Shown one piece after another: positions 1 to 5,305 of a stretch of 7,157 nt of DNA. This DNA comes from Candidatus Dadabacteria bacterium RIFCSPHIGHO2_12_FULL_53_21 (GTDB lineage Bacteria; Desulfobacterota_D; UBA1144; Nemesobacterales; UBA2774). The notes beneath the pieces were generated by a model. The model saw only the letters and a list, made by a program, of their open reading frames with translations. It made no database searches and was not told the origin of the DNA. Position 1 is the stretch's first letter; every line of letters starts with the position of its first letter. The translations under genes and the position numbers were made by a program. Location of the stretch: NCBI GenBank assembly GCA_001775255.1, contig MFCJ01000042.1, forward strand, positions 1 to 7,157, in the 5' to 3' direction.

Positions 1-60
1 AAGAACACACAGAGTGCGTCTCTACGATTCTCCCCAAACTCCTCCGCCTAATCCGGCAAT
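1..60 (+). repeat. Tail of composite intergenic repeat (ACAC/GTGT plus TACGATTCT module)
   Basis: The window opens inside a repeat that recurs at 1318-1366, 2698-2745 and 5621-5670. It begins with the last bases of the AAAGAAG hairpin arm, followed by an ACACAC/GTGCGT inverted repeat (one mismatch), the TACGATTCTCC word and a CCTCCGCC stretch. The rest of the element lies to the left of the window. Bases 61-128 contain a TTGTCATCCCCGAACACC stretch loosely like 4126-4154, and no gene. Confidence 0.75.
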
Positions 61-128
61 CTCGGCAATTTCGTCTTTCTCTTCTTGTCATCCCCGAACA
101 CCAGTGCAAGCCCGGCCATCGGAATAAA

Positions 129-983
129 TCACTTCCTCGCCATAATGAACCAGGTGCTGGAAGGGAGATAAACCCCGTCCGCTTTCTCATATTTTTTCAT
201 CGAGGCTTTCATATCCTCGCGGACCACGGGGAGCTTCTCCCGCCCGAGCTCGGCCGCCTCGCGGACTATCTCCCCCGAGGGGCCGACCAGTATCTGAAAA
301 TCAATTGCCTCTTCCAGGCTCGTCCCGATACACACCTCCGCATCGTTTCTTTTGAACAATACTACATTCTCGAACCCCGCGGCCTTCAGCATAGCCCTGT
401 CGGTTTCTTCGTCCGCCAGCGCGAACGGGCCCGGCCCGCAGGTCTGAGCGTTTTCTCCCGGAGGGGGCAGATGTTTCAACGCGACGTCCTTCGCCAGGCC
501 CCAGCACGGGTTATCCCTTATCGTCCTCCAGACGATCATGCAGAGCTTGCCGCCCGGCTTGAGCGTCTTGTGGGCGTTCTTGAGCGCATAGACGATATTT
601 TGAAAAAACATCACGCCGAAACGTGAATAGACCACGTCGTAGTAATTCGCGGGGAGCTCGTACGTCTGCGCGTCGCCCAGGACGAACTTCACGTTGTCGA
701 GACCGGCCTCGTCCCTCTCCCTGTTCGCGATTTCCAGAAACGCCTCGGTGCAGTCGAGACCCAGCACCTCGCCCCCGGGGCCGACTAGTCTGCCCATCTC
801 GAGGCAGGTCTCGCCGTATCCGCAGCCTATATCCAGCACCTTGTCGCCGGGCCTGATCTGAAAATCAGCGTAAGCCATCCTGCTGTGCACGGCTCCGTTC
901 CCGGAAAGCAGATGACGAAACCTGTTCCATTTCGGGACCAGTATCTCGTTCCAGCAGCTAATAAAATCATCGTTGTTATTCAT
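129..983 (-). CDS. Class I SAM-dependent methyltransferase (UbiE/Methyltransf_11-like)
   Basis: This gene encodes a 284-residue cytoplasmic enzyme expected to transfer a methyl group from S-adenosylmethionine to an unidentified small molecule. The Rossmann-fold motifs are in order: motif I VLDIGCGYG (49-57), the acidic end of beta-2 in GLD (75-77), the GDAQ motif with Asp104, the YDVVYSRFGVMFF segment (115-127), and LKPGGKL before beta-5 (141-147). The later W-R...DNP, GPFALAD and AAGF segments are typical of COG2226-like methyltransferases acting on quinone, sterol or other lipid-like substrates, but the substrate cannot be read from the sequence. The ATG at 983 is supported by GGAGG six bases upstream (complement of 990-994), and the gene ends in TGA. 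It is the only gene clearly read on the minus strand and it diverges from the IPTL-CTERM genes. A TTGACA-16-AATACT promoter lies just upstream. Confidence 0.95.
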   Translation of the reverse strand: MNNNDDFISCWNEILVPKWNRFRHLLSGNGAVHSRMAYADFQIRPGDKVLDIGCGYGETCLEMGRLVGPGGEVLGLDCTEAFLEIANRERDEAGLDNVKFVLGDAQTYELPANYYDVVYSRFGVMFFQNIVYALKNAHKTLKPGGKLCMIVWRTIRDNPCWGLAKDVALKHLPPPGENAQTCGPGPFALADEETDRAMLKAAGFENVVLFKRNDAEVCIGTSLEEAIDFQILVGPSGEIVREAAELGREKLPVVREDMKASMKKYEKADGVYLPSSTWFIMARK

Positions 984-1012
984 CGCCCGCCTCCGTCAAT
1001 TACTACATAAAG

Positions 1013-1040
1013 AGTATTTTATTACACCCCGGTGTGTCAA
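1013..1040 (-). promoter_or_regulatory. Putative sigma70 promoter of the methyltransferase gene, with inverted repeat in the spacer
   Basis: On the minus strand there is a perfect TTGACA (complement of 1035-1040), a 16-base spacer and AATACT (complement of 1013-1018), 30 bases upstream of the ATG. The spacer contains a short inverted repeat, ACACC/GGTGT (1024-1035), which could be an operator. The -35 match is strong and the -10 match is four of six. Regulation by a repressor is inference. Confidence 0.5.
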
Positions 1041-1096
1041 GTCGCCGGCTCGAATACATAGCACAGAGCCCGGTTCAACCTCCAGTCTTTATTTCC

Positions 1097-1260
1097 CCGA
1101 CATTCACAGAATTGGCGGCGAGCAAGCGCCCGCACACACATTGTGTGTTTTATGATCCTTCCGCAGCCCATCCGATCATACCAGCAATGAAGCCAAACCC
1201 GTTCGTCCTGAGCTTGTCGAAGGATTGAACGGGTGTATTTTTAGCAAATTCTGTAATGTC
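1097..1260 (+). repeat. Variant MITE-like element with other repeat modules between its ends
   Basis: The left end, CCGACATTCACAGAATTGGCG with an extra C, and the right end, TTAGCAAATTCTGTAATGTC (1241-1260), are inverted copies of each other. They match the ends of the elements at 2500-2621, 5466-5589 and 6749-6948. Instead of the usual internal stem, the centre holds an ACACAC/GTGTGT inverted repeat (1134-1148) and a CCCGTTC...GAACGGG repeat (1198-1233). Either modules inserted into a MITE-like element or the two ends belong to different decayed copies. Confidence 0.6.
1198..1233 (+). repeat. CCCGTTCGTCCTGAGC-type dispersed palindromic repeat (full copy)
   Basis: This 36-base unit starts CCCGTTC and ends GAACGGG, giving a seven-base perfect outer stem. 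The middle reads GTCCTGAGCTTGTCGAAGGA. A second full copy lies at 2764-2799, and partial or degenerate copies at 2459-2484, 4182-4213, 5377-5410, 5691-5716 and 6624-6648. From memory, near-identical repeats occur in genomes of several unrelated bacterial phyla. The function is unknown. Confidence 0.85.
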
Positions 1261-1267
1261 TTTTCAT

Positions 1268-1366
1268 AACGCACACTACGTGTGTGATTTTTGCTTCTTT
1301 TCATCCAGGAAAAGAAGAACACACAGAGTGTGTGTTTTACGATTCTCCCCAACCTTCACCGCCCAA
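1268..1366 (+). repeat. Composite repeat tail: ACAC inverted repeats, AAAAGAAG hairpin, TACGATTCT module
   Basis: In order this stretch holds CACAC-TAC-GTGTG (1272-1284), GATTTTTG, a nine-base hairpin with arms CTTCTTTTC (1294-1302) and GAAAAGAAG (1309-1317), then ACACAC-AGA-GTGTGT (1319-1333) and TACGATTCTCCCC. The hairpin and second inverted repeat recur in the same order at 5600-5637. In 1367-1408 no gene or clear repeat is visible; the IPTL cassette duplication starts at about 1409. Confidence 0.8.
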
Positions 1367-1440
1367 TCCGGCGACCGCAGCAAACGAATGTGAGCTCAGC
1401 GCGGTAAAATGACAGCATTTATCAACCACTTGCACATACA

Positions 1441-1470
1441 TTGAAATTCCCCGCTCATTTATTGTATAAT
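1441..1470 (+). promoter_or_regulatory. Sigma70-type promoter of the first IPTL-CTERM gene
   Basis: TTGAAA (1441-1446), an 18-base spacer and a perfect TATAAT (1465-1470) lie 28 bases upstream of the start codon. The same -10 region and downstream leader are kept in the second cassette. Confidence 0.75.
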
Positions 1471-1484
1471 AGAGAAAACTCTTG

Positions 1485-1494
1485 AAGGAGGTGA
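1485..1494 (+). promoter_or_regulatory. Perfect Shine-Dalgarno AAGGAGGTGA
   Basis: All ten bases complement the 3' end of bacterial 16S rRNA, with GGAGG seven bases from the ATG. This is stronger than the GGAG-type sites of the other genes here and suggests high translation. It is repeated at 2024-2033. Confidence 0.9.
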
Positions 1495-1498
1495 GGAT

Positions 1499-1834
1499 AT
1501 GCGCGGAATACGGTCTTATTCGTTCGTAATCGCTTTTCTAGCTTTTGGTTTCTTGCTTTTAGCATTGCCTGAAGAAGGATTCTCGGGATTCAGCATACAG
1601 ATAAATTGCTGCCAGTTAGAGGGTCAGTGCGAAGATACCGCCGGAGGCCCCATAATGTGTCTTGAAGAAGACTTTGTGCCGAATGCGCTTTGTAATGAAA
1701 CAAGCGGCTTATGTCAGGGAATTCCCGGAATAGCCCCAATCCCGACCCTTAACGAATGGGGTTTAATAGCCATGGCGGGTATTTTGGGGATAGCGGGATT
1801 TCTCATTATCAGAAGAAGGAAAGCAGCAGCTTAA
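1499..1834 (+). CDS. Small exported six-cysteine protein with IPTL-CTERM sorting signal (copy 1)
   Basis: The 111-residue product has three parts. Residues 1-32 form a signal peptide: basic MRGIR, a long hydrophobic core and a Gly/Ser-rich end. Residues 33-77 are a short mature region with cysteines at 37, 38, 44, 54, 65 and 72. Residues 78-111 are the tail: IPTL (81-84), EWG (86-88), one membrane helix and the basic cluster RRRK (105-108). The tail matches the IPTLxxWG-CTERM signal recognised by exosortase H-type transpeptidases, which cut the tail and release or attach the protein at the cell surface. No exosortase gene is in the window. Even cysteine number and export suggest three disulfides; this is inference. 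The start is fixed by a perfect Shine-Dalgarno and by identity with copy 2. The gene is more AT-rich than the WGM-type genes. The function of the mature part is unknown. Confidence 0.94.
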   Translation: MRGIRSYSFVIAFLAFGFLLLALPEEGFSGFSIQINCCQLEGQCEDTAGGPIMCLEEDFVPNALCNETSGLCQGIPGIAPIPTLNEWGLIAMAGILGIAGFLIIRRRKAAA

Positions 1835-1864
1835 AGCCTGGGATCTACAGTTTATGCACATCAA

Positions 1865-1886
1865 GGGAGCTTCGGCTCCCTTTTTT
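1865..1886 (+). terminator. Rho-independent terminator, cassette 1
   Basis: A GGGAGC stem arm, a stable TTCG tetraloop and the GCTCCC arm are followed by six T. Preceding AA bases can extend the stem. It lies 30 bases after the stop codon of the first IPTL-CTERM gene. Confidence 0.95.
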
Positions 1887-1980
1887 ATTGCCGCGACCGG
1901 GGTGCGGTTCTCAAGACAGACCATCCCGTCTATACCACCGTCGGCAAGATGACAGCGTCTATGACCGCCCTGGAATTCAG

Positions 1981-2010
1981 TTGTTATTCCCCGCTCATGT
2001 ATTGTATAAT
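1981..2010 (+). promoter_or_regulatory. Sigma70-type promoter of the second IPTL-CTERM gene
   Basis: TTGTTA (1981-1986), an 18-base spacer and TATAAT (2005-2010). The spacer, -10 region and leader are nearly identical to those of cassette 1, while the -35 hexamer differs by two bases. Confidence 0.7.
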
Positions 2011-2023
2011 AGAGAAAGTCTTG

Positions 2024-2033
2024 AAGGAGGTGA
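2024..2033 (+). promoter_or_regulatory. Perfect Shine-Dalgarno that sets the start at 2038
   Basis: AAGGAGGTGA lies four bases from the ATG at 2038. It rules out a longer reading frame from 1756, which would run through the terminator and promoter between the two genes. Confidence 0.92.
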
Positions 2034-2037
2034 GGAT

Positions 2038-2373
2038 ATGCGCGGAATACGGACTTATTCATTCGTAGTCGCTTTTCTGGCTTTTGGTTTTTTACTTCTG
2101 GCATTGCCGGAAGAAGGGTTTTCGGGATTCTCCACCGATATAACGTGCTGCCAGGGGGATGGTCAGTGCGGCGATAGTTCAGAGGGACCCTTTCTGTGCA
2201 GGGTTGAAGACGTTGTAGAAAATGCGTTTTGCAATCAGGATACAGGTCAATGTACGCTAATTACCGGCATAGCCCCAATCCCGACCCTTAACGAATGGGG
2301 TTTAATAGCAATGGCGGGCGTTTTGGGGATAGCGGGATTTCTCATTATCAGAAGAAGGAAAGTAGCGGCTTAA
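2038..2373 (+). CDS. Small exported six-cysteine protein with IPTL-CTERM sorting signal (copy 2)
   Basis: This 111-residue paralogue of the gene at 1499-1834 has the same length with no gaps. The signal region (1-32) and the tail (78-111) each differ at only two positions from copy 1. In the mature part (33-77) I count 22 identities in 45. All six cysteines keep the spacing CC-x5-C-x9-C-x10-C-x6-C, so the scaffold is retained while surface residues changed. IPTLNEWG (81-88), a membrane helix and RRRK mark it for exosortase H-type processing. The gene has its own promoter and terminator, so the copies can be expressed separately. Both copies may contribute to one surface structure or be variants of one secreted factor; this is inference. 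The biochemical role is unknown. Confidence 0.94.
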   Translation: MRGIRTYSFVVAFLAFGFLLLALPEEGFSGFSTDITCCQGDGQCGDSSEGPFLCRVEDVVENAFCNQDTGQCTLITGIAPIPTLNEWGLIAMAGVLGIAGFLIIRRRKVAA

Positions 2374-2402
2374 AACCCGGTTCTACAATTTATGCACATC
2401 AA

Positions 2403-2424
2403 GGGAGCTTCGGCTCCCTTTTTT
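2403..2424 (+). terminator. Rho-independent terminator, cassette 2
   Basis: The GGGAGC-TTCG-GCTCCC hairpin and six T match the cassette 1 terminator, 29 bases after the stop codon. Confidence 0.95.
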
Positions 2425-2458
2425 GTATCCCCACCGCTCAAACATCAACCGAAGCCAA

Positions 2459-2484
2459 CCCGTTCGTGCTGAGCCTGTCGAAGC
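2459..2484 (+). repeat. CCCGTTCGTGCTGAGC-type repeat, half copy
   Basis: The copy has the CCCGTTCG...CCTGTCGAAG half but lacks the closing GAACGGG; it continues GCACGCATT, exactly as in the copy at 5691-5716. It follows a CCGCTCAAAC stretch from the upstream module. Confidence 0.8.
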
Positions 2485-2499
2485 ACGCATTTTTTCCTT

Positions 2500-2621
2500 C
2501 CGACATTACAGAATTTGCGTTAAGAAAATCGATTGTACGAGCGTTAAAAATCTTCCACGGGATGGGGTTGAATTGGAAGATTTAGCGAGCACATGAGATT
2601 TTTAGCTAATTCTGTAGTCGG
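2500..2621 (+). repeat. MITE-like inverted-repeat element, copy 1 (122 bases)
   Basis: The ends are inverted: CCGACATTACAGAATTTGC on the left and GCTAATTCTGTAGTCGG on the right. A nine-base inner stem pairs AAATCTTCC (2548-2556) with GGAAGATTT (2575-2583) around an 18-base loop. Copies 2 and 3 have different stem sequences that still pair. There is no coding capacity, as expected for a non-autonomous element or a structured repeat. It lies between the cassette 2 terminator and the first WGM gene. Confidence 0.85.
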
Positions 2622-2799
2622 ATGATTTTTGCTTCTTTTCATCAAGGAAAAGAAGGATAAAAAAACAGCCTTTCTCCTTCCTTTGTCTTTTCATAAAACA
2701 CACACATTGTGTGTTTCTACGATTCCTTCCAACTCCTCCGCTCAAACCAGCAACAAAACCCAACCCGTTCGTCCTGAGCCTGTCGAAGGATTGAACGGG
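2622..2799 (+). repeat. Composite repeat tail with AAAAGAAG hairpin, ACAC inverted repeat and full CCCGTTC repeat
   Basis: After the element comes ATGATTTTTG, then the hairpin arms CTTCTTTTC (2632-2640) and GAAAAGAAG (2647-2655), about 40 bases of T/A-rich DNA, the ACACAC-ATT-GTGTGT inverted repeat (2700-2714), CTACGATTCC, CTCCTCCGCTCAAACC, and the full CCCGTTC...GAACGGG repeat (2764-2799). The module order matches 5590-5716. The remaining bases to the next gene hold its promoter. Confidence 0.82.
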
Positions 2800-2851
2800 C
2801 GATACGTTCCGATGCACGCGCCACGCCCCCCTTTTTCCCCCATTCTCCATG

Positions 2852-2857
2852 TATAAT
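2852..2857 (+). promoter_or_regulatory. -10 box of the first WGM gene
   Basis: A perfect TATAAT preceded by TG lies 23 bases upstream of the ATG. No good -35 hexamer is visible; the upstream 25 bases are a C-rich tract. Confidence 0.55.
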
Positions 2858-2880
2858 TCTACGGAGGAGAAACCACCCCG

Positions 2881-3480
2881 ATGAAATCGATCACACTCGC
2901 TCTGATTGCGGCCATTATAATCACCGCCCTCGCCCCCCAATCCCACGCGCAGAATAAGACCCACGACTTCCGCAAGACCCGCTGGGGCATGTCCCCCGCG
3001 CAGGTAAAGCTCACGGAGAACGGCACCCCGGTGAGCGAGACCGAGCTCCCGCCCTACGACCTCGCGATTAGCTACAAGGGGAAGTACGAGGGCCTCGACT
3101 CGGAGATCGGATACCTGTTCACCGAAGGCAAGCTCGTCCTCGGCGGATACGCCGTGACGAACAAGTACGAGGACCCGCAGCAGTACGTGAAGGACTACGA
3201 CAAGATAAAGGGCGTCCTCACCGGGGAATTCGGCAAGCCCGTCAGGGACGATAAGACATGGAGCGAGGGTCAGCAGGAGGAGAAGCCCGAGGCGTACGGC
3301 AAGGCCGTCACCGAGGGCAGGCTCATACTCCAGTGCGCGTGGCACACGCCGGAGACGGAAATATTCCTCACGCTCGAGGGCGGGAACGTGAACACCATAC
3401 TGTCCGTGCTTTATTACAGCGTGAAGTGGAACCCGCGCGTCGAAGAGCGCCAGCTCAGGCAGGAAATGGAGAAATTCTGA
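2881..3480 (+). CDS. Exported WGM-motif protein A (unrecognised family)
   Basis: The 199-residue product has a Sec signal peptide (basic Lys2, hydrophobic core 4-18, SHA cleavage site after residue 23). It is probably periplasmic, as no lipobox cysteine or second membrane helix is seen. Soon after the cleavage site comes FRKTRWGMSPAQVK (30-43), a motif shared with the genes at 3562 and 5793. The middle contains YLFTEGKL, matched by YLFPDGKL in the 5793 gene, then a charged helical region and a C-terminal part with alternating hydrophobic residues ending LYYSVKW. This RWGMS-type start is seen in many small exported proteins of deltaproteobacteria and relatives; I cannot name the function. GGAGGAG lies 11-13 bases before the ATG, and GC-rich third positions support coding. 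A long minus-strand frame over it is a shadow. Confidence 0.9.
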   Translation: MKSITLALIAAIIITALAPQSHAQNKTHDFRKTRWGMSPAQVKLTENGTPVSETELPPYDLAISYKGKYEGLDSEIGYLFTEGKLVLGGYAVTNKYEDPQQYVKDYDKIKGVLTGEFGKPVRDDKTWSEGQQEEKPEAYGKAVTEGRLILQCAWHTPETEIFLTLEGGNVNTILSVLYYSVKWNPRVEERQLRQEMEKF

Positions 3481-3493
3481 TTGCAGAACCCCC

Positions 3494-3523
3494 TTTCCGG
3501 AACCCCTCCCCATAGCATATAAT
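3494..3523 (+). promoter_or_regulatory. Possible promoter of the second WGM gene
   Basis: A perfect TATAAT (3518-3523) lies 38 bases before the ATG, with a weak TTTCCG -35 candidate 18 bases upstream. The 81-base gap after gene A could also allow read-through from it; no terminator is seen between the genes. Confidence 0.45.
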
Positions 3524-3561
3524 TATATAAACATCACGAATTCATTATCCGGAGACACGCT

Positions 3562-4083
3562 ATGAGATACCTGACCGCAGCCGCGCTTGCACTTATAACG
3601 ATCTTCACGGCGGCCGTTCACGCGCACGCCATAAGGGAGGACGCAAAGGGCTGGAGGGACGCTAAATGGGGCATGACGACGGCCGAGCTGAAGAAGGCTT
3701 TCCTCGGCCGGGTAAAAACCACCGAACCCAGGACGATCGAGAACGGGAGGCTCTATTCCGACCTCTACTTACCCGACGCATCTATCGAGGGGAGCGAGTA
3801 CGAGGTCACGTTCTGGATGGACCCGAAGACGAACGAGCTGACCGAGGTATTCATAAAGCCCGCGTCTCCGGGCGGCAACAAAAAGTACATAAACCTCTAC
3901 GAGACACTCCTCACCAGTATCTTACAAAAGTACGGGAACCCCGAGAGCTTCGAGTCGGACGAAGGCTCATCGCACCGCTTGAGAGCCGAATGGCAGCTCT
4001 CCTCGAGCGTGATCGAGCTCAATTACCTGAGGAACGCCGACGAAAGCGAGCTCCTCGCGCTCAAGTATAAAGAGAAGAAATGA
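3562..4083 (+). CDS. Exported WGM-motif protein B (unrecognised family)
   Basis: The 173-residue product has a Sec signal peptide (Arg2, hydrophobic 4-19, HAHA cleavage site after residue 23) and then GWRDAKWGMTTAELKKAF (30-47), the same motif at nearly the same position as in proteins A and C. The rest contains EYEVTFWMDP, a central helix followed by KYGNPESF, and a C-terminal ELNYLRN strand. It is shorter than A and too diverged beyond the motif for me to align with confidence, so common ancestry rests mainly on the motif, its position and the similar layout. GGAG lies seven bases before the ATG. It ends TGA. The location is predicted to be periplasmic and the function is unknown. Confidence 0.9.
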   Translation: MRYLTAAALALITIFTAAVHAHAIREDAKGWRDAKWGMTTAELKKAFLGRVKTTEPRTIENGRLYSDLYLPDASIEGSEYEVTFWMDPKTNELTEVFIKPASPGGNKKYINLYETLLTSILQKYGNPESFESDEGSSHRLRAEWQLSSSVIELNYLRNADESELLALKYKEKK

Positions 4084-4129
4084 GGTGCTAAAAAGCGGCG
4101 CGAAGTAATCCCGTCTTTTCTTTTCTGTC

Positions 4130-4154
4130 ATTCCCGAGTGCTTAAATCGGGAAT
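4130..4154 (+). repeat. TGTCATTCCCG-type inverted repeat after the second WGM gene
   Basis: ATTCCCGA (4130-4137) and TCGGGAAT (4147-4154) form an eight-base perfect stem with a nine-base loop, followed by CCAGTTTTT. It lies 47 bases after the stop codon, so it could end transcription, although the T tract starts four bases after the stem. Similar TCATTCCCG...CGGGAATCC repeats are common in many bacteria. Confidence 0.7.
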
Positions 4155-4181
4155 CCAGTTTTTGCCTTTCAATCCCCTCCG

Positions 4182-4213
4182 CCTGTCCTGAGATGGTCGA
4201 AGGGTCGAAGGAC
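4182..4213 (+). repeat. Degenerate CCTGTCCTGAGATGGTCGAAGG repeat copy
   Basis: A decayed relative of the repeat at 1198: GTCCTGAG and GGTCGAAGG are kept and the outer CCCGTTC arm is lost. The short GGTCGAAGG word is doubled, as also happens at 5397-5410. Confidence 0.6.
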
Positions 4214-4240
4214 GGTTTTGTTATATCCTATATATCCCTT

Positions 4241-4335
4241 CTATCCTATATTAACTCTTCTCTTCTTTATGGCGAAGAACACGGCGATCATCATCAGCCC
4301 CGCCGCCGCTATCATCCCCCATTCCTTATCATTCC
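4241..4335 (-). pseudogene. Remnant of a C-terminal sorting-signal-like tail
   Basis: Read on the minus strand, this encodes KEWG, a hydrophobic helix (GMIAAAGLMMIAVFFAI) and the basic cluster KKRR, followed by VNIG and a stop. The order EWG, helix, basic cluster is the same as in the IPTL-CTERM tails at 1756-1831 and 2295-2370. The IPTL residues are absent: the frame runs instead into repeat DNA at about 4335, which encodes an unrelated Arg/Leu-rich stretch. I infer the 3' end of a lost sorting-signal gene truncated by the repeat at 4332-4470. Alternatives are a 24-residue membrane peptide starting at the ATG at 4315, or chance. Confidence 0.4.
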
Positions 4336-4470
4336 CCTCCCCCTTGAGGGAAACGAATGCGAGCAGGCAAGCATTCGGTCGCTCTCTCAACAACGGCAAC
4401 GTAGCATATAATCTTCCGGCACAACGAAGCCTAAGCCAAAATAGTGCGAGTGGGGGTGTCACCTTACATT
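4332..4470 (+). repeat. CCCTCCCCC...GAGTGGGGGTGT repeat with GAATGC hairpin inside
   Basis: This matches 6471-6610 over most of its length. Shared parts are the pyrimidine-rich left end, GGGAAACGAATGCGAGC, the hairpin arms GAATGC (4355-4360) and GCATTC (4371-4376), GGTCGCTCTCTCAACAA, GGCAACG, CCAAAATAG and the right end GGGGGTGTCACCTTA. The C-rich left end can pair with the G-rich right end. It abuts the sorting-signal remnant on its left. Confidence 0.85.
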
Positions 4471-4503
4471 AATAATCCAACTGAAATTAAACCGCCCGAA
4501 AAT

Positions 4504-4532
4504 TTAACAACACCGCGTTCTCCGAGTATAAT
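4504..4532 (+). promoter_or_regulatory. Sigma70 promoter of the membrane-anchored protein gene
   Basis: TTAACA (4504-4509), a 17-base spacer and a perfect TATAAT (4527-4532). It is the best-matched promoter with optimal spacing in the window, 46 bases upstream of the ATG at 4579. Confidence 0.75.
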
Positions 4533-4566
4533 TCAGTTATCCAAGGCAAAATTTTCCCCCTGAGGC

Positions 4567-4572
4567 AAGGTG
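4567..4572 (+). promoter_or_regulatory. Ribosome site AAGGTG that favours the ATG at 4579
   Basis: AAGGTG ends six bases before the ATG at 4579. The alternative GTG at 4570 overlaps this site and has only a GAGG four bases away, which is too close. Confidence 0.6.
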
Positions 4573-4578
4573 AACCCG

Positions 4579-5298
4579 ATGCGCGCTGTCTTTAGAACCC
4601 TGGCGGTCATAGCCGCGGTGCTCGTAATCTACTACTGGGCGTACCCCCGGACGGTGAGGCTCTACGACTACCTTACGGCCGAGTCCAGCATACTCGAGGT
4701 CCCCGCGTTCCCGGAGATAAAGGAATTCTACCCTGACCTCTACGCCAAGATACTCTCCGACACCAAGTCGGCGATAATCAAGGGCGGAAGCGTGGACGAC
4801 ATAATATCAGAGAACGGCATGACGCTCGCGGCGCTCCTCGAGCACGACCTTCCCCTCGCCTCGCCCGAAGCGACTTCGGCGTTCATCACGTCCTTCGTAG
4901 GCGTCTTCCGGAAGGCCGGGAATAACGATCCCGAGTGCTGCGTCGAGCTCATAAACGGCAACGAGCAGTGCATGTGGCAGCTCATGACGCCCGAGGAGCA
5001 GAACGACCTGCTCCGCGCGATCGCGCTCATAATCAGGTCCGCCCACACGGGGCCTGCGGAGCTGAATGACGTGAAGCAGGCCGAGAAGGACGTCGGCCGC
5101 ATCTCGTCGAACGTCGTCGCGAAGTTCGGGCCCGAGATCGACTACACGGCGCAGACCCCGCTCACGGACGAGGAAAAGAAAAAGGTCTGCTTCGCCATCG
5201 CCGATCTATACTCCGAGACCCTCAAGCTCCCGCCCGCCCGCTCGTCGGACGCCATCAAATACCTCCTCTCCGGCCCGGGCGAGGAAGAGCAGCAGTAA
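4579..5298 (+). CDS. Membrane-anchored, mostly helical protein of unknown function
   Basis: The 239-residue product (242 if the GTG at 4570 is used) starts with one hydrophobic segment (about residues 7-20, Arg2 and Arg6 before it, YYWAYPR after it). No clear cleavage site follows, so it is probably an inner-membrane anchor with the rest in the periplasm. The rest is predicted to be mainly helical and acidic. It contains cysteines at 120 and 121 (PECCVEL), 131 (EQCMW) and about 204 (KVCFA), and ends with a polar EEEQQ tail. I do not recognise a family or catalytic motif. Codon use is strongly GC-ending, like the methyltransferase and WGM genes and unlike the IPTL-CTERM genes. It has its own promoter and is flanked on both sides by repeat DNA. 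Disulfide bonding is possible but inferred. Confidence 0.88.
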   Translation: MRAVFRTLAVIAAVLVIYYWAYPRTVRLYDYLTAESSILEVPAFPEIKEFYPDLYAKILSDTKSAIIKGGSVDDIISENGMTLAALLEHDLPLASPEATSAFITSFVGVFRKAGNNDPECCVELINGNEQCMWQLMTPEEQNDLLRAIALIIRSAHTGPAELNDVKQAEKDVGRISSNVVAKFGPEIDYTAQTPLTDEEKKKVCFAIADLYSETLKLPPARSSDAIKYLLSGPGEEEQQ

Positions 5299-5305
5299 GC
5301 GCGCG

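Larger units (their letters stand above)
1409..2424 (+). repeat. Tandem duplication of a promoter-gene-terminator cassette (period about 539 bases)
   Basis: Two direct copies of about 480 bases run from ATGACAGC (1409 and 1949) to the end of the TTTTTT tract (1886 and 2424). Each holds the same CCCCGCTCAT...TATAAT promoter region, AAGGAGGTGA ribosome site, a 111-codon gene and the GGGAGC-TTCG-GCTCCC terminator. The outer parts are nearly identical; the middle of each gene has diverged. About 60 bases of unrelated sequence lie between the copies (1887-1948). Confidence 0.93.

Noticed and set aside
1034..1228. Small open frames ending in FVLSLSKD or similar (also near 2295-2585, 2629-2856 and 5499-5796)
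   Set aside because: These peptides are translations of the CCCGTTCGTCCTGAGC repeat and its neighbours; no ribosome site or homology supports them.
1097..1380. CRISPR array
   Set aside because: The repeats differ in length, are unevenly spaced and are modules of several families; there are no regular spacers or cas genes.
1756..2373. A longer start for the second IPTL-CTERM gene
   Set aside because: It would translate the tail of gene 1 in another frame, a terminator and a promoter. The ATG at 2038 has a perfect ribosome site and gives a protein of the same length as copy 1.
2602..3513. A 303-codon open frame on the minus strand
   Set aside because: It lies opposite the WGM gene at 2881-3480, which has a signal peptide, ribosome site and paralogues. 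The minus frame is Leu/Val/Arg-rich shadow sequence and crosses repeat DNA.
4740..5102. Minus-strand frames opposite the membrane-anchored protein gene
   Set aside because: They are typical shadows of a GC-rich gene, with no motif or ribosome site.
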